From Aspergillus flavus (lineage: Eukaryota; Ascomycota; Eurotiomycetes; Eurotiales; Aspergillaceae): DNA of 64,000 nt. The position numbers were made by a program, and so were the translations under genes. Every line of letters begins with the position of its first letter. The first letter of the stretch is position 1. Shown one piece after another: positions 22,501 to 34,537 of this stretch. The notes under the pieces were generated by a model. That model was not told the origin of the DNA, made no database searches, and was given only the letters and a program-made list of their open reading frames with translations. The DNA is taken from positions 3,286,001-3,350,000 of the forward strand of contig NC_092409.1 of assembly GCF_009017415.1 (NCBI RefSeq), written 5' to 3'.

Positions 22501-25500
22501 GCAACATCTCCTTGCTCGTCGCGGAGTTTAGATAGTTCACTATTGGTAGTAGAAAGCTCGGACGAGATTTCTTCAATCCGTTTTTCAAGGTCCTGAATCT
22601 TCTTATCCTTCTCTTCAACAAGACGTTCTGTTTCCTCACGATACTGTTCGTGTGTCTCGGTGACAGACTCCAAGCGTTCCTCAGCCCCCTGACTGATTGC
22701 CCTATAGTCCTCCACCTGTTCCTTAGCATGCTCTAGCTCACCCTTCGCCAAGTCAAGATCACGCTTTAACTCAGCAACTTGGATACCCAACTCCTGCTCA
22801 CGTGTCAAACCAGACTCTTGTGCACCATCTTCCATAGTTGTAGGCGCCTCAGTTGGGGCAGCGGACACGCTAGGTCTCGACTGCATTACTTGCAGGCGCT
22901 CCTCAGCACTCCGGAGCTCAACAGTCAACTCATCCACCCTAGACTGCAAATGGTCTCTAGTTGTCTTGATACTAACGAGTTCTTCCCTAGTCGATCCCAA
23001 GCTTGTCACCAAATCATCAATCCGTTTCTGACTTTGCTCATGCTCATACTCTCTCCGCAGGGCCGCCTTCTTCGATTCTTCAACCTCATCGTTGAGTTTC
23101 CGTTTAGTAGATTGCAACTCGGACTCAAGTGATTCAACGTTGAGCTGCAGGCGACGACGGCTCTCTGAATCAGTGTGCTCGCGTTCATTTAGAATTGTCT
23201 GCAAGTTAGCATTGAGGGAGTCAAGCCTGCTTCTCTCATTCCGTAATGTCTCGTTGTCTTCAATTAATCTTCTCTCGATATTCTTCCAAAGTTCCTTCTC
23301 AGCCTTCAGGTTTGCGTTCTCCCGTTGGAGGCTTTCAACAAGACCCTTGGTTTCCACTAAATCTTCAGCTGCTTGCTGTGTCTTTATGTCTTGACGGTTG
23401 GCATTCTCAAACAGCGCAGCATAGCGTTTCTGGAGTTCGGCGTTTTCGCTCTTAAGCATGTTGAAATTACTTTGCAATAGTTCCGCCCTCTGGGTAGCAG
23501 CACCCAGCTGACTGCTGGACCGGCTAATCTCACTCATCAACTCACTGTTCTTCCTCGACAACTCATTTACTTGTTGCTTGAGGGCGGAATGATCAGTGGC
23601 AGACTCTTCGCGGAAGCTGTCAAAGTGTGCTTGCACCTTGCGGAGTAGCTCGGCATAATCAGGTGCGTCCTTCATATGCTCATCGGCAGCACCAGGCGGT
23701 GCGGCGCCGAGTGGGAGAGACTGAGAGAAAGCAGAAGAATCACCGACAGTCTGACGCCGACGTGTGAGCATACTCCGGAAAGTGTCACGTTCCTTCACGT
23801 AGCTCTTCGTCTGAGCTACAAGATTTGCAATCTCATCGCGATATGTCTGCACTCTGATCCTCAACTCCTTCAGTTCTTCCTGCTCTTGTTGACGGACAGC
23901 ATCCTTCTCCCGAGCCTCAGCGCCCTCCATCTTATCACCGAGTTCTCTCAACATTCGTCGGAGGGTCACGTTCTGTTCCTGAAGTTCATGGAGGTCCTTA
24001 AACGTCATCAGGTTCTGGCTAATGAAGCGGCCCGTAGGGGTGAGCTCTGCAGCGGCATCCTCGACCTCCTTTCGAGCTATCTTCTCAAGCTCTTCCCTGT
24101 CGTAGCTACCTTCACCTTCCTTCAAAACGGCGATTTCCAACACCAAAACCTTCACCTGTGCACTCAGATCTCTGAGCTGCTGGCGCAGAATATCCCCTTC
24201 ACGAGCTAAGCCCTCCACCTGACCTTGCCATTTCCTTGCTTCCTTCGTTGCGTCATCCCTCTCCTTTCCAGCAGTTTCGAGAATGTTAGACATTTCGACA
24301 ACAGCATTCTCGAGTCTTGCGTGATCAGCGCGCAGCTCGTCTATCTCAGGCTTACTTGCTTCAAGGTCCTGAACCATCTCGTCCAAAGTTGACCGGAGTT
24401 CTTGGCTCGTCTTTTGTTCCGCGGCCAGTAGTGTTCGCATCTTGTCATATTCCGTATACATTTGCGTGAGAGTGAGGCCACCCTTGCCTCGAGAGGCTCT
24501 AGGCGAAAAAGTACCAACCGGGGTACCAGGACGAACAGGTGTGCTAGGCCCTCCGTTTAAGCCTGGTGCTGGGCTCATGGACCTCCTTCCAGCGACACCC
24601 TCAGACTCAAGTTGGCTCACTGTGAGCTCAAGTTCAGCGATGCGGCGCTCGGCGGCTTCTTTGTCAGAATGTTCCGTTTCAACCTCCACACGGAGTCGGG
24701 ATATCTCCTCTGCCGCATCGTCCCTCGCTTTTTCTAAGGCCAATTGACATTCCTGCACTCGTTGTTTGGCGGTTTCCGCGGCATTTCCTTGCAGTTCTGC
24801 GAGTCTGTTCGCACTGTCCAATTCGATTCTGAACGATTCAGCCGTTTGGATGGCCTCCTCCTTCAGCTGTTGGATGCTCGAAAGCGACTCTTCATATCGC
24901 TGCTCCACCTCATCGAGCCGGCTCTTAAGGGCATTTTCGCTGCGTCTCAAGGAGTCGATGGTCGCACTAGCCTCCTCATTCTCGCGCTGAAGCTCAGCGA
25001 TCCTAGCACTCTTTTCCTTTCGGAACTTTAGGTACTCGGCAGACTTCGTCTTCAGTTCTGTTTCAAACCATTCGTTGTTCTTCTTTGTCAAATCCAAGTC
25101 CTGTTGGAGACTCTGTTCGCGGAAACGGGCACTCGCGGATGCCGAGTTTGCAGCTTGAAGGTTCTGCTCAGCAGAAGAAAGTTCACGTCTCAATTCAATG
25201 GTTTTCTTGTGTTGCGTCGACAGCTCCTCCGCTAGCTTATCGTATGCTGCAGACTTTGACTCAAGAAGTGCTAGTGTGTCCCTGTTTGAGGCTTCAAGAG
25301 AGGAGATGCGGGATTTCAGAGAGCTAACTTCGGATTCATTGGAGGTAGAAGAAGATTTCAAGGAGGCGATCTCGGATTCCAGGCTGGATCGGATATTTTC
25401 TATAGCATATAAGCAATTGCATCACAGCGCAGCATCGATAACACAAACCAGATTCATGTAATTTCTTCCTAGATTCCTCAACTTCTGCATGGCCCTTCTC

Positions 25501-25740
25501 GACAGAGCTCTTCAAGACCTTGACCTTGGACTCACTGCTGCGAACCGCGTTTTCAAGCTCTACCTCCAGGCGAAGCTTATCGGACTTCAGATCATCGTAT
25601 TCCCGGGCCTTCTTTGTGATCGCTTCTAGGAGTTGATTCACTAATTCAACGGTAGGAGCTTGGGTAAGAGTAGTAAGCGTTGACTCCGCGATGGAGTAAT
25701 GAGAGGACAGGTAAGGCAATTCAATCGTAACGGAAGCCAT
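19593..25740 (-). CDS. mlp1: Nuclear basket protein Mlp1/Tpr
   Basis: Two exons on the minus strand, 25740-25449 and 25399-19593, joined across a 49-bp intron, give 2032 residues. This is the long coiled-coil filament of the nuclear pore basket (Mlp1/Mlp2 in yeast, Tpr in animals), with roles in mRNA surveillance, spindle checkpoint anchoring and chromatin contacts. Residues from about 30 to 1600 are almost unbroken heptad-rich coiled coil with Glu, Lys, Gln and Leu dominance. A Mlp1-like region near the middle begins close to TPTGRFISQNLMTFKDL. The last 400 residues are quite different: Pro/Ala/Thr-rich, then Gln/Gly-rich with RGRGGRGG-type repeats and a basic end. The gene is divergent from TFIIE beta with 634 bp between start codons. 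Confidence 0.93.
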
Positions 25741-26374
25741 GGCGCCCTAGGTTGACAGCAGCACGAAGCCGCTTAGCCTTATAGACGGTTAATCAAGAAT
25801 GCCCCAGAGCAATCGTCGTGTACCCAAGTGACAGACGATGTTGCTGCAGGTGTAACATGCACTGTCTTTGACACGTGCACACAGCGCTCAGGGTTGCAAT
25901 TAGGTCATGACGACATCAAAAGAGAGATGTCTATGAGAGGTAACAGAGGCGAAGTGAAGATAAAACCTCTGTGGAATGATGAATAATAGATTATGGACAA
26001 AGGGTGAAGAGTGACGCTTTGCATTCGGGCTGCTGGGTTACAGCTCCCAACGCGGTTAAGCGCGCCGATGCCATCACGTGAGGTGTTACTCCGGATGAAC
26101 AGGAGGCTATGGCTACAGCAGCAAAGAACAGCGCATTACCAAGCCCAACAAAGGCTGCTGACAGCCTACTCGGTGCGCCATACTCCAGGGAAGACTTGCA
26201 TATCTCTAGGTGGCTGTATTTCTCTTTGGACTTTCGAATGAGCTTGTGCGACCTCTACTTGAGCTCTGTTTGGCTCCGGTGAGCCAAGCCTTGCCTCATC
26301 TTACTAACCTCTGGACCCTTCACGTCACCTTTCTTCTCAACTGTGGGTTTGGCTTTGCTTGATAACTTGCAACC
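25741..26374. promoter_or_regulatory. Divergent promoter region of mlp1 and TFA2
   Basis: The 634 bp between two outward-facing start codons must contain both promoters. It has a palindromic TCACGTGA at 26074-26081 and another CACGTG near 25874. The small open frame at 26011-26241 has no recognisable feature and is not called. Confidence 0.6.
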
Positions 26375-27250
26375 ATGTCGCATCTTCAGCAGCAACTTAA
26401 AAGCTTCAACGCTGGCGTCGTGGCTGCTGCGGCTCGCATGCCGCAGCAGAGACGGTTCGTCCATAACAACTCTGCCAGTAGTTCACAAGTACCATCTTCG
26501 ACCTCTACACCCACCCCGAGCGGCGATGTCAAGCGGAAAAGGCAGGATGCAGATATTGTCTACTCGCAGCCTGCCAATACTGGCACAGGCAAGGATATTA
26601 TGACACAGGTCATCTTCGCAATCGAGCATATGAAAAACAAGGGCATTCCTCTCAGGTTCACAGATATTGTCTCCTACCTTTCTCTTCAACATCGGGCGAA
26701 TGATCAGGGTTATGTCCAGGCACTACGGAGCATCCTTCAGATGCACGAGAAGGTCTTGTACGATCCTAGTGGAGCAAACGGAGAAGGCACATTCAGCTTT
26801 CGCCCACCACATAATATCCGCACTGCTGAGCAGTTGCTCCAGAAACTCCAGTCGCAGTCTACCGCTGCTGGAATGAGTGTTCGTGAGCTGCGGGAAGGCT
26901 GGCCAAATGTGGAAGACACTATCAATCAACTTGAGAAAGAAGGAAAACTTCTTGTTACTCGCAACAAAAAGGACGACCATGCGAAGATGGTGTGGGCCAA
27001 TGATCCATCCTTGATACAACACTTCGATGACGAGTTCCGTCAGATTTGGGAGAAGATCAGAGTTCCCGACCAGCAGGCTGTCAAAGAGGAATTGGAGAAG
27101 GCCGGGATTACACCCACGAACAAAAACAAGGTCACCAAAGCTCGGCCCAAAATCGAACACAAAAAGGTCAAGAAGCCTCGTCGCAGCGGCAAAACGACTA
27201 ACACCCATATGATGGGTGTCTTGAGAGATTACTCTCATCTCAAACGATGA
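26375..27250 (+). CDS. TFA2: Transcription initiation factor TFIIE subunit beta
   Basis: A single exon of 291 residues. TFIIE beta forms a dimer with TFIIE alpha and helps load TFIIH at RNA polymerase II promoters. After a disordered N-terminus of about 70 residues come the tandem winged-helix domains: MTQVIFAIEHMKNKGIPLRF and DIVSYLSLQ, then the second near TAAGMSVRELREGWPNVEDT with the wing KLLVTRNKKDDHAKMVWAND. The C-terminal end is a basic cluster (KARPKIEHKKVKKPRRSGK) followed by NTHMMGVL, a typical ending for fungal TFIIE beta. Length is normal for the family. Confidence 0.95.
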   Translation: MSHLQQQLKSFNAGVVAAAARMPQQRRFVHNNSASSSQVPSSTSTPTPSGDVKRKRQDADIVYSQPANTGTGKDIMTQVIFAIEHMKNKGIPLRFTDIVSYLSLQHRANDQGYVQALRSILQMHEKVLYDPSGANGEGTFSFRPPHNIRTAEQLLQKLQSQSTAAGMSVRELREGWPNVEDTINQLEKEGKLLVTRNKKDDHAKMVWANDPSLIQHFDDEFRQIWEKIRVPDQQAVKEELEKAGITPTNKNKVTKARPKIEHKKVKKPRRSGKTTNTHMMGVLRDYSHLKR

Positions 27251-27777
27251 CTGAAGCGTTTACGCTATAGGGAAACTAAAAAATGTTGAGTATTGGCTTC
27301 TGCAGTTGCGCTTTCCAATTGCGCATTGCGTTGAGATTGAATTATAGAGACCGGCACGACCATGATGAAGATCGGTTTTATTGCATCAACCGGCGTCTTA
27401 GGGGAAATTTACACCGGGAACCTGAGTTTCATCACACGACTAAAAGTCTGACTAGCATCTTCGCTCATTGCCAGTTGCTGTTTGTAAAATATTTTAATAA
27501 AATATAGATACCCAAAACCGTGGCATGGAGTAATATAACTGCGTAGATCACGATGCTCTCCGGATGATACCCGATTTTACGAAACCATAACTGAATCATC
27601 AACACATATTCTATTGCGATCTACTTCGGGAAGGGAAGATAGGCATGTCTCTTGAGCGCGCTGCACGCATAAATCGGCAACAGCCTCGGTGTCACTGGGA
27701 GTAGTACTACCTTAAAGGGAAGTGGGATTTAGCGTCCAATGCAAAAGTATCTTCAGGTTTTGGTACAGTTTTGATTT

Positions 27778-27876
27778 TTTTCGCACGCAAAACTTCAAAA
27801 ACATGGCCAATTTAAATTATTTTGAGTTCTGGTTGATGTTCTAAAATCAGGACTATCAAAATTTTGCGCGCGAAAA
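27778..27876. repeat. Inverted pair of TTTTCGCRCGCAAAA motifs
   Basis: TTTTCGCACGCAAAA at 27778-27792 and TTTTGCGCGCGAAAA at 27862-27876, the second being the inverse of the first with one difference. Each copy is itself nearly palindromic and contains a TTTCGCRC core like that bound by E2F-type factors. Function is unknown. Confidence 0.55.
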
Positions 27877-28200
27877 TTAGAAAAATGCGCCAAGAATTGA
27901 AGATAGTTTTGCATACGATACATGGAGTTATCACCCGCGGCACTGATTTTACATACATGACAAACCATTAGTGATCGACTCAAGTCCGGACCTCCCACTC
28001 TTCTTCCCTTCCTTTCCGCTTGCTTCCAACCATATATATATCGCAGCGCTGCTGGAACATCCCGAGGATAGAAATATCTCTTTTGAGCTCCAGATACCTC
28101 TGTTCTTTCCTGTTATACTTAATTCTACTCTAGAGTTGCATCTCGGTATTCGGTATCCGCGCTTCTCCGCACACCGACCCGAAGATAACCATTATCGGCT

Positions 28201-28302
28201 TCAAGGTTGAGTCATTCACATTTGGAAAGGAGTTAATCCCAACGTCCAAACTGAATCTACTGTCCCAATTGTATACACCAGAGTAATTGGACTCAACCTT
28301 GA
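28201..28302. repeat. Perfect 13-base inverted repeat upstream of RIB3
   Basis: TCAAGGTTGAGTC at 28201-28213 and its exact reverse complement at 28290-28302, with a 76-base spacer, ending 94 bp before the RIB3 start codon. It could be a stem in the leader RNA, a paired protein-binding site, or the ends of a very small inserted element. Confidence 0.7.
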
Positions 28303-28395
28303 GCGTAGACACGCTCAATTTCAAAGAAACAAGTACCAACGCCACATATATTACTCTGCCCCGCTCAAGTGAGGGGCATATCTTTGCGACTCAAC

Positions 28396-29322
28396 ATGCC
28401 TGCAGACACCGATCCCAGTCTTCAATTCGATTCAATTGAAGATACAATTAAGGCTTTCAGTGAGTATTGCTCCCCTTACCGCTCCCTCCACATTCTTCCC
28501 ATTTGTGCTGAAGGCGCACGCATGTGGAAACGTCCCGAGGCAATTCCTACCGGCAACGCTAACCCACATGACTCTGCATAGAGAATGGCGAATTCATAAT
28601 TGTGCTTGATTCACAAGACCGTGAAAATGAAGGCGATCTTATTATTGCCGCCGACTCAATTACCCCCGCTCAGATGGCTTTCCTGGTTCGCTTCACAAGG
28701 TGGGATATCCTCTCCGGCCGATATCCTCATAACTCTTAACTGCAATTGCGTGCGTCTCTTATACCGCAGTCACTAATCTTTCCTTCCCCGAACCAGTGGT
28801 TTAATTTGCGCGCCCGTATCCCCCGAAATCGCTAGTCGACTCAGTCTTCCTCAAATGGTGATTGAGAATGCAGACCCGAAAGGAACCGCATACACGATTT
28901 CCGTCGACTCAAGTGACCCATCCGTTACCACCGGTATCTCCGCACAGGACCGCGCCCTCGCATGCCGAACACTTGCCTCCCCTACTGCCCGCGCCGAAGA
29001 TTTCCGGAGACCGGGCCATATCATTCCCCTCCAGGCCAGAAGCGGTGGTGTGCGCGAACGGAGAGGACACACTGAAGCCGCAGTCGAGTTCTGCCGTCTG
29101 ACTGGTAAGGTACAAGCTGGTGTGATTGCTGAGTTGGTGGAGGACGGCGAGCTGGTCCCGGGCGTCCCAGAAATCGGTGGCAATAACGGCATGATGAGAC
29201 GTGATGGGTGCTTGAAGTTCGGCAAGAAATGGGGCATCAAGGTATGCACTATCGAAGACCTGGTTGACTACGTCGAGAAAACAGAGGGTAGCTCTTCTGT
29301 TGTCACGAATGGAAAACAGTAA
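28396..29322 (+). CDS. RIB3: 3,4-dihydroxy-2-butanone 4-phosphate synthase
   Basis: Exons 28396-28459, 28582-28699 and 28797-29322 give 235 residues. The enzyme converts ribulose 5-phosphate to formate and the four-carbon precursor of lumazine, in the riboflavin pathway. The acidic metal-binding loop DSQDRENEGDLIIAAD is near residue 32, followed by VRFTSGLICAP, the substrate loop with DRALACRTLA, then FRRPGHIIPLQARSGGVRERRGHTEAAVEFCRLTG, all in standard order. Length matches stand-alone fungal RIB3 enzymes with no GTP cyclohydrolase II fusion. The product is expected in the cytosol. The 13-base inverted repeat just upstream may be relevant to expression. Confidence 0.96.
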
Positions 29323-30257
29323 GAAGTCCAAGTGTGACAATGTTTCTTGTATAGCCGTGTTTCCCTTTACTGTCGTTTATTTTAACTATTCTTCTCGGTT
29401 CTTTCCATTGCGGAGTGCATGTTTACGACCTGTTCATGAGGCTGTTTTTGTATGTACTATTGCTAAGCGACAAGTGGAGGCTGGGTGGGCAAAAGGACAT
29501 CTAGGATATCAGATGGCCATACTTCGCTCGGTTTATGGATTGGGCACGACAGGGCAATCTGGAGTGACAGAAATAGATATAGATTGAAAATATGCTGGTT
29601 ACATATCTGTAAATTTAGTCTATGAAGCAAAGTTATTTGGAAATGAGCATTGACCGTTTATAACAGAAATTAGAATTCACCACCACAACCACAACCAAAT
29701 CCGTGTAGCAAAGCATCATCCTCGTTCTTTTCTCGATTTCACATTCACAATGTGGCCCTCCTCGCTTGCACATTGTGATCGTGAGTAAGTATAAATAGAG
29801 ATAATATCGAAGTTTAGAGGCTAGAACTGGTAAACATTTCACATACAGTTCCCGGTAAAAGTATTGGTCCAAAATCGCCTCTGCTCTATTGACCCGAATA
29901 GGGGACGGGAATCTCAATCAACTTCTTATCGAAAAAGAATGTGGTTAGGTAGAATATCTTAATCCAGAAAACTAAGTTCCTGTCAGGTCAGATATCTCTA
30001 TCTAAAGCAAGAGCTTTGCCAATGCGTATTATGATAGAGACAGACTTTGACACTATAGCATCCATATATACACGCTTCGGTGTTGACCAGCCCGATAATG
30101 AAAAGACAAAAGGAGATAAATATATCTTGCGCTTGCTAATGGTGTTGTCTATAAAGAGCAGGAAGTGTAGTCAATCTAACAAGGTATGCTATCCGAATCA
30201 GTAGATACCCAAGTTCCCCAATAAGTCTCGTAGAATGCAAAAAGGTAGCTTCACAGC
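29323..30257. other. Intergenic region between converging genes
   Basis: The 3' flanks of RIB3 (+) and the F-box gene (-). It is A/T-rich from 29580 to 30200 with short open frames of no recognisable content. I see no gene. Confidence 0.5.
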
Positions 30258-32388
30258 TTACAGCCCTAAGCCTCCCATCCGCCGTACTTCATCGGCCTGT
30301 CTTTCTAAAGCTCTCCGCATCATGCTGGAATATTCACGCTCTCGCATACGTAACTCACGTCTCCTGTTTCGTAACTCCTCACGTTTAGCGCTGTCCATGT
30401 CTTCGCTGACATCGATGAGATCGTCTTCCTCTTCGTCTTCATCGTAGTCATGCGTATCGGCGAATCTAATGCGGCCAACACGTTCGCCTGTCCAGACGAG
30501 GAGTTCATCTCCCGTTAAATTTCCACCGGTAGGTAGAATCTTCCGAGCAACCTCGTCGTTGCTCCGAGGGCTAGATGAGTCATTCCACAGGCCGCGGGCC
30601 TCCTCTTCGCTCTCACCTTGCATATTAGTGTTGAATCCAGATGAGTCTTGTTCATTCTTCCGGCGAGGTTTGTAATCGTTGATGTTGAACCGACGAACTT
30701 CGGCTCGGCCGTCTCGTTCAACCCACTTAACGTTCCCATCTCCATCAGAATAGACTATACGGGTGCCGTGCGACTCGACTGATAACACCTTCAGGCTCGC
30801 AGAACTCTGTCTGTTTTGATACACTTGTGATAAGCTGGACGACAGATCTGATGGTCCATTCTCTCCTTGTACACCTAATGGCGTAAGGCTGTATAGCTCG
30901 AGGGAGCCTTTGCCTTTGTATTCACCACAGGCGACAACCTTATGCGAGTCCGGACAGGACAAACCAGAAGACAGAGGAAACTGTGGCGCTGGGACAGAGG
31001 CGAGGCCGCATAAACGGCCTCCCGAGTGAATCGTGTTCTGCAAGCGGGGAAAGAACCGCCGGTCATATTGCAAGATGCTTGGGAATCGCCCGGCAAGGAA
31101 TATGGAATTCACGTGAGGGGCTGGGGGGTGCAGCAGAGCAAGTGGTCCTGGTTGGAACAAAGGAGCATAATCTTCACCTGTTTCTAGGGGGTTGGGGCTC
31201 CGTATGCGATGGGGAGGCTGTCCGTTGGGCTGAAGCTGGAGAAGGGGGGAATCCGGAGGAGCATATATCCGTGATTTTGGGACCAACGAGAGTGTTGGCT
31301 TTTCACACCGAAGATTAATGGCCTCTTCTTCCTCGGTTGCAGATAGCCGACCATCGTATATGTGAAGGCTCAAAGTAGTAGCTAGAGTTAAGGGCACAGA
31401 GTAATCTGTCTCTTGAGACAGGGCAAAGATCGACCAAGGATAACGCTGCTGTGAGATCACACTCAGCGTCTCGAGATCGACTTCATTCAACACATTGGAA
31501 ACAGCGAGATATGCTCTTCGACGAATGGAGTCCACGCTCACACATTCCCCAAGATTAATAAACTCCAGCCCTAGTTTAGCCGCCGAGTTATCCCTCCGGC
31601 CAGATAGATTAGCCATTAGAATGCCCGGCTGGCTAACTCCAAGAATCCTGCCTTTAGTAGATTGAGACCCGATTGAATGGGAATGATTTAGGTCCCAAAT
31701 GCAAACACTGCCGTCGTCTAATGGTGCGATAGCCTTGTTCTGTCGCGCAGAGCTCCAATCCCGGAGCAACCCCATACCTTTGACCTCGCGGTGTGTCTTT
31801 TTCCCTTCGTCTTCTTTTGTAAAGGGCTGCTGGAGCCAATTGAAGGATATCGGTCCATTGCGAGCAATATACTCCGAATACCAGTCGATATCTTCACCCT
31901 CATACGACGGATCCCACGTCGCTGCTGCTCTTGACCGTTCGGCAAATGACACATTCTGATCCCCGTTTGAGAGCGAAATATCTGGTTGAATTAGGGAACG
32001 GAGAGAAGTCTGGCCCAATGAGCTAAGGGGAGTAGTGGAATCTGTGACACGGCGTGCCGAGGCCCTGTTGGCCGAGTAGGAGGCGTTTGCGGCGGCCCAT
32101 GATTGTTCATAACAATGGAGTCTCCATAGGTTATTGTCCCGCGCGAGGCCGAAGAATCTCTTCGAGACAGACTGGAGCTGCACCTGCTCATGCGGCGTGA
32201 GATCTGGTGTATAACAGAGAAGGTTAGCTCGTGTAGCGACTGTGGCAAAAGGTACTACACAAGGACCACCCACACTAAAAGACCGGAGTGTGGGGAATAA
32301 TGTATTGGCTGGGAATTGGAAAGAAATGAGATTAGATGTGCTTACAGTCAATTATCTTAGCAAGAATCTCTACGGGCAGCTTCTCCAT
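30258..32388 (-). CDS. F-box protein with WD40-like C-terminal region
   Basis: Exons 32388-32346 and 32203-30258, separated by a 142-bp intron, give 662 residues. This join makes a continuous N-terminal F-box (LPVEILAKIIDYLTPHEQ, then SVSKRFFGLARDNNLW), whereas a nearer acceptor would insert 35 foreign residues into it. F-box proteins bind Skp1 and choose substrates for SCF ubiquitin ligases. Residues about 150-580 contain beta-strand repeats of WD40 character: SVCIWDLNHSH, CGEYKGKGSLELYSL and NVKWVERDGRAEV. The C-terminus is acidic (EDEEEDDLIDVSED) followed by an Arg/Glu-rich helix. The substrate is unknown. Its 5' end faces the 3' end of chk1. Confidence 0.85.
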
Positions 32389-32848
32389 GAGGAAAACTGG
32401 TCCGGAAACACCATCGAGGCCGGACAAATCCAATTGGGGCTCACTACAAAGATGTGGGACAGGCCGTTTCTTGTTGGGTTCCAGACTTTTCTTTATAAAT
32501 CTCCCCGCGATCAGCGATCAGCCTGATTGGCGTCACGTGTTGGCATGTATTGCAGTGGAGACTATTTATTTATTTATGAAAGCCCATGTTAATGGTTCAT
32601 TTCATCACAGTATTGGATAAACTGCAGCGACTTATTTTCATGACATGGCTCTGCTTGACCTCTTCGAGTATCTTAGAGCATACCTAGTACCCACGCCCTT
32701 AATTCCAATTAATATCTTTTACCCAATCCATCATAAATCATATTAATCATACAGAAGGAGACCCTTTATCAAAACCCAAATGAAAAAAAGCGAAGGGTTG
32801 CACTGAGCCCAGAGGAAACTTTTAGGGCCTGATGAACAGCACCACCGT
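32389..32848. other. Promoter region of the F-box gene
   Basis: This lies between the 5' end of the F-box gene and the 3' end of chk1, both on the minus strand. It holds a GTCACGTG site at 32532-32539. No gene is seen. Confidence 0.5.
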
Positions 32849-34537
32849 TTAGCCCTCAGGCATGTAAACGGCGTCTTTGCAAAGAACAGCAACTCTTTTA
32901 AAGAAACGACGCCATTCAAGCGGGTCACCTTTCACTTTCATAAATTCAATCTCAAATAGACCCTCTGACACGCATTCAATGATGACCTTACCCTGCAGCG
33001 TACACATTCGGCCATCCCTGGTTACAATTCTGATCATTGCCGACGCATCACTGGCAGAAACCGCTGGTACTGAGGGCACGGGCACCCCCAAACGATGCAG
33101 AGCCTCGCAGATGAGGGGTACAAGGATTTTTAGTTCCCATATGGAGTAGAAGCGAGTTAAAGGCCGGGATGGCACTATATCACGGAACTGTTGTGCTTTC
33201 TGCGTTCGGCTGAGAGGCACAGACGGATGAGGAGAAAACTGAGACATAGACGGCTCATCTTCAAGCGTGTCAGCTACATAGCTGTTGTCCACAGAGAGAG
33301 GCTGCCCCATCGGTTGAGTGGATGAAAATACGTCAGTTAGGTGAGGCGTATCCCAATCAACTAGCATGTGGCCGCTTGGCATCTCAGGCTGCGTCGATGA
33401 GATCCTGAAGTCGGTGTCTAGATCTCCTATGTCCATGTCCATTCGGCAAGGCTCAACACCACTATTCGCTCGCCGAGCCAGGGGATCCTGGGAGAAGTCA
33501 ATATGAAGAGACTCGAACATGGTTGTAGCCATATTGATCGGGTCTCTGAGTCTGCCATCGGGTGATAAGAACCTATTCTGTCGTGTGTACCAAGGGTGCC
33601 TCCTAACATCTTCCAAAGAGAAGCGGCTGGCTGGGTCGATATTTAGCATACCCCGTAGTAATGACAATGTCGCGACTGGCAACTGTTGCCATAGTTCATC
33701 AGTTGTCCGTGCATTAGTTGCGACATATTCGTGGAACTCGTAGCTATTCTCTGTTGGGCTATCCCATGGTGTATTGCCGGCCAGGAGAACGAAAAGGACA
33801 ATGCCACATGACCAAATGTCGACCAGATCCGGTCGGTAACCTAATCCTTTCATGTTGTTTTTGTTGCTGCAAGTAATGACCTCCGGTGCAATATAAGGTG
33901 GACTGCCACAGAAAGTGGTGGAAAGCTTTGTCACTCCTTTGTACTCGAACAAAGTTGCCAGGCCAAAATCCGCGATTTTCAGATTCCCATCTGCCGTCAA
34001 GAGCATGTTTTCCGGTTTGATATCACGATGGCCCACGCCTTTCGAGTGCATATATCCCACTGCACTGACAAGTTGTGAGAAATAAACATGAGCGATATCC
34101 TCCCCCACACCTTCATCAGCCTCGATCTTATCAAAAAGATCGCCTCCCTCAGCCAATTCCATGGCGATCCATCTCCATACCCCATCCTCTCCGGTTTGGA
34201 AGAATGATATTATATTATTATGATCGCCGATGTGTTTGTGTACTGTCGCTTCCATTTGCAATTGCCGTGAGCTGATCTTGCCATGTCGCGCGGCGTATTC
34301 TTTATGAATGAATTTCACGGCGAAGACCGGATTATCCGTGTGCGATGGACATGCCTTTTTGATGCTATTATACAACGACACGAAACAGCATTAGCAAACT
34401 GCGGTCTTCATTGCAACACCTATGGGATAAGATCAAAAGTAATAAACATACCACGCGTAGGCACCCTGGCCGATTGTCTTGGAGACAATACGAAAGGGCA
34501 AATCGTTTGGCAACGGGGCGAGTTGAGAGTGGTGCAT
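32849..34537 (-). CDS. chk1: DNA damage checkpoint kinase Chk1
   Basis: Exons 34537-34452 and 34364-32849 give 533 residues; the first exon supplies the glycine-rich loop (IGQGAYA), which the main open frame lacks. A serine/threonine kinase domain fills residues 15-280: FAVKFIH with Lys46, GHRDIKPENMLL with catalytic Asp143, ADFGLATLF, and FCGSPPYIAPEV with the short Chk1-type activation segment. The regulatory tail carries several SQ/TQ sites (FSQDPL, SSTQPE, SSTQPM, MSQFSP), the phosphorylation sites used by ATR/ATM kinases. The last 120 residues resemble the auto-inhibitory KA1-like domain. It halts the cell cycle after replication stress or DNA damage. Confidence 0.94.

Larger units (their letters stand above)
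27251..28395. other. Intergenic region with an A/T-rich island and inverted repeats
   Basis: The 3' flank of TFA2 and the promoter of RIB3. An A/T-rich island at 27770-27900 carries two facing copies of a TTTTCGCRCGCAAAA motif. Nearer RIB3 is a perfect 13-base inverted repeat at 28201-28213 and 28290-28302. No coding exon is seen. Confidence 0.5.

Noticed and set aside
26011..26241. Plus-strand open frame of 76 codons in the mlp1/TFA2 promoter region
   Set aside because: No family features, and it lies in the gap that must hold two promoters.
28396..28796. A riboswitch in the RIB3 leader or introns
   Set aside because: FMN riboswitches are bacterial, and nothing resembling the fungal thiamin-pyrophosphate switch is seen.
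32309..32345. A 37-bp intron at the start of the F-box gene
   Set aside because: It is in frame but would place about 35 unrelated residues inside the F-box. The acceptor at 32204 gives a continuous F-box, a normal intron size and a GCTAACC branch sequence.
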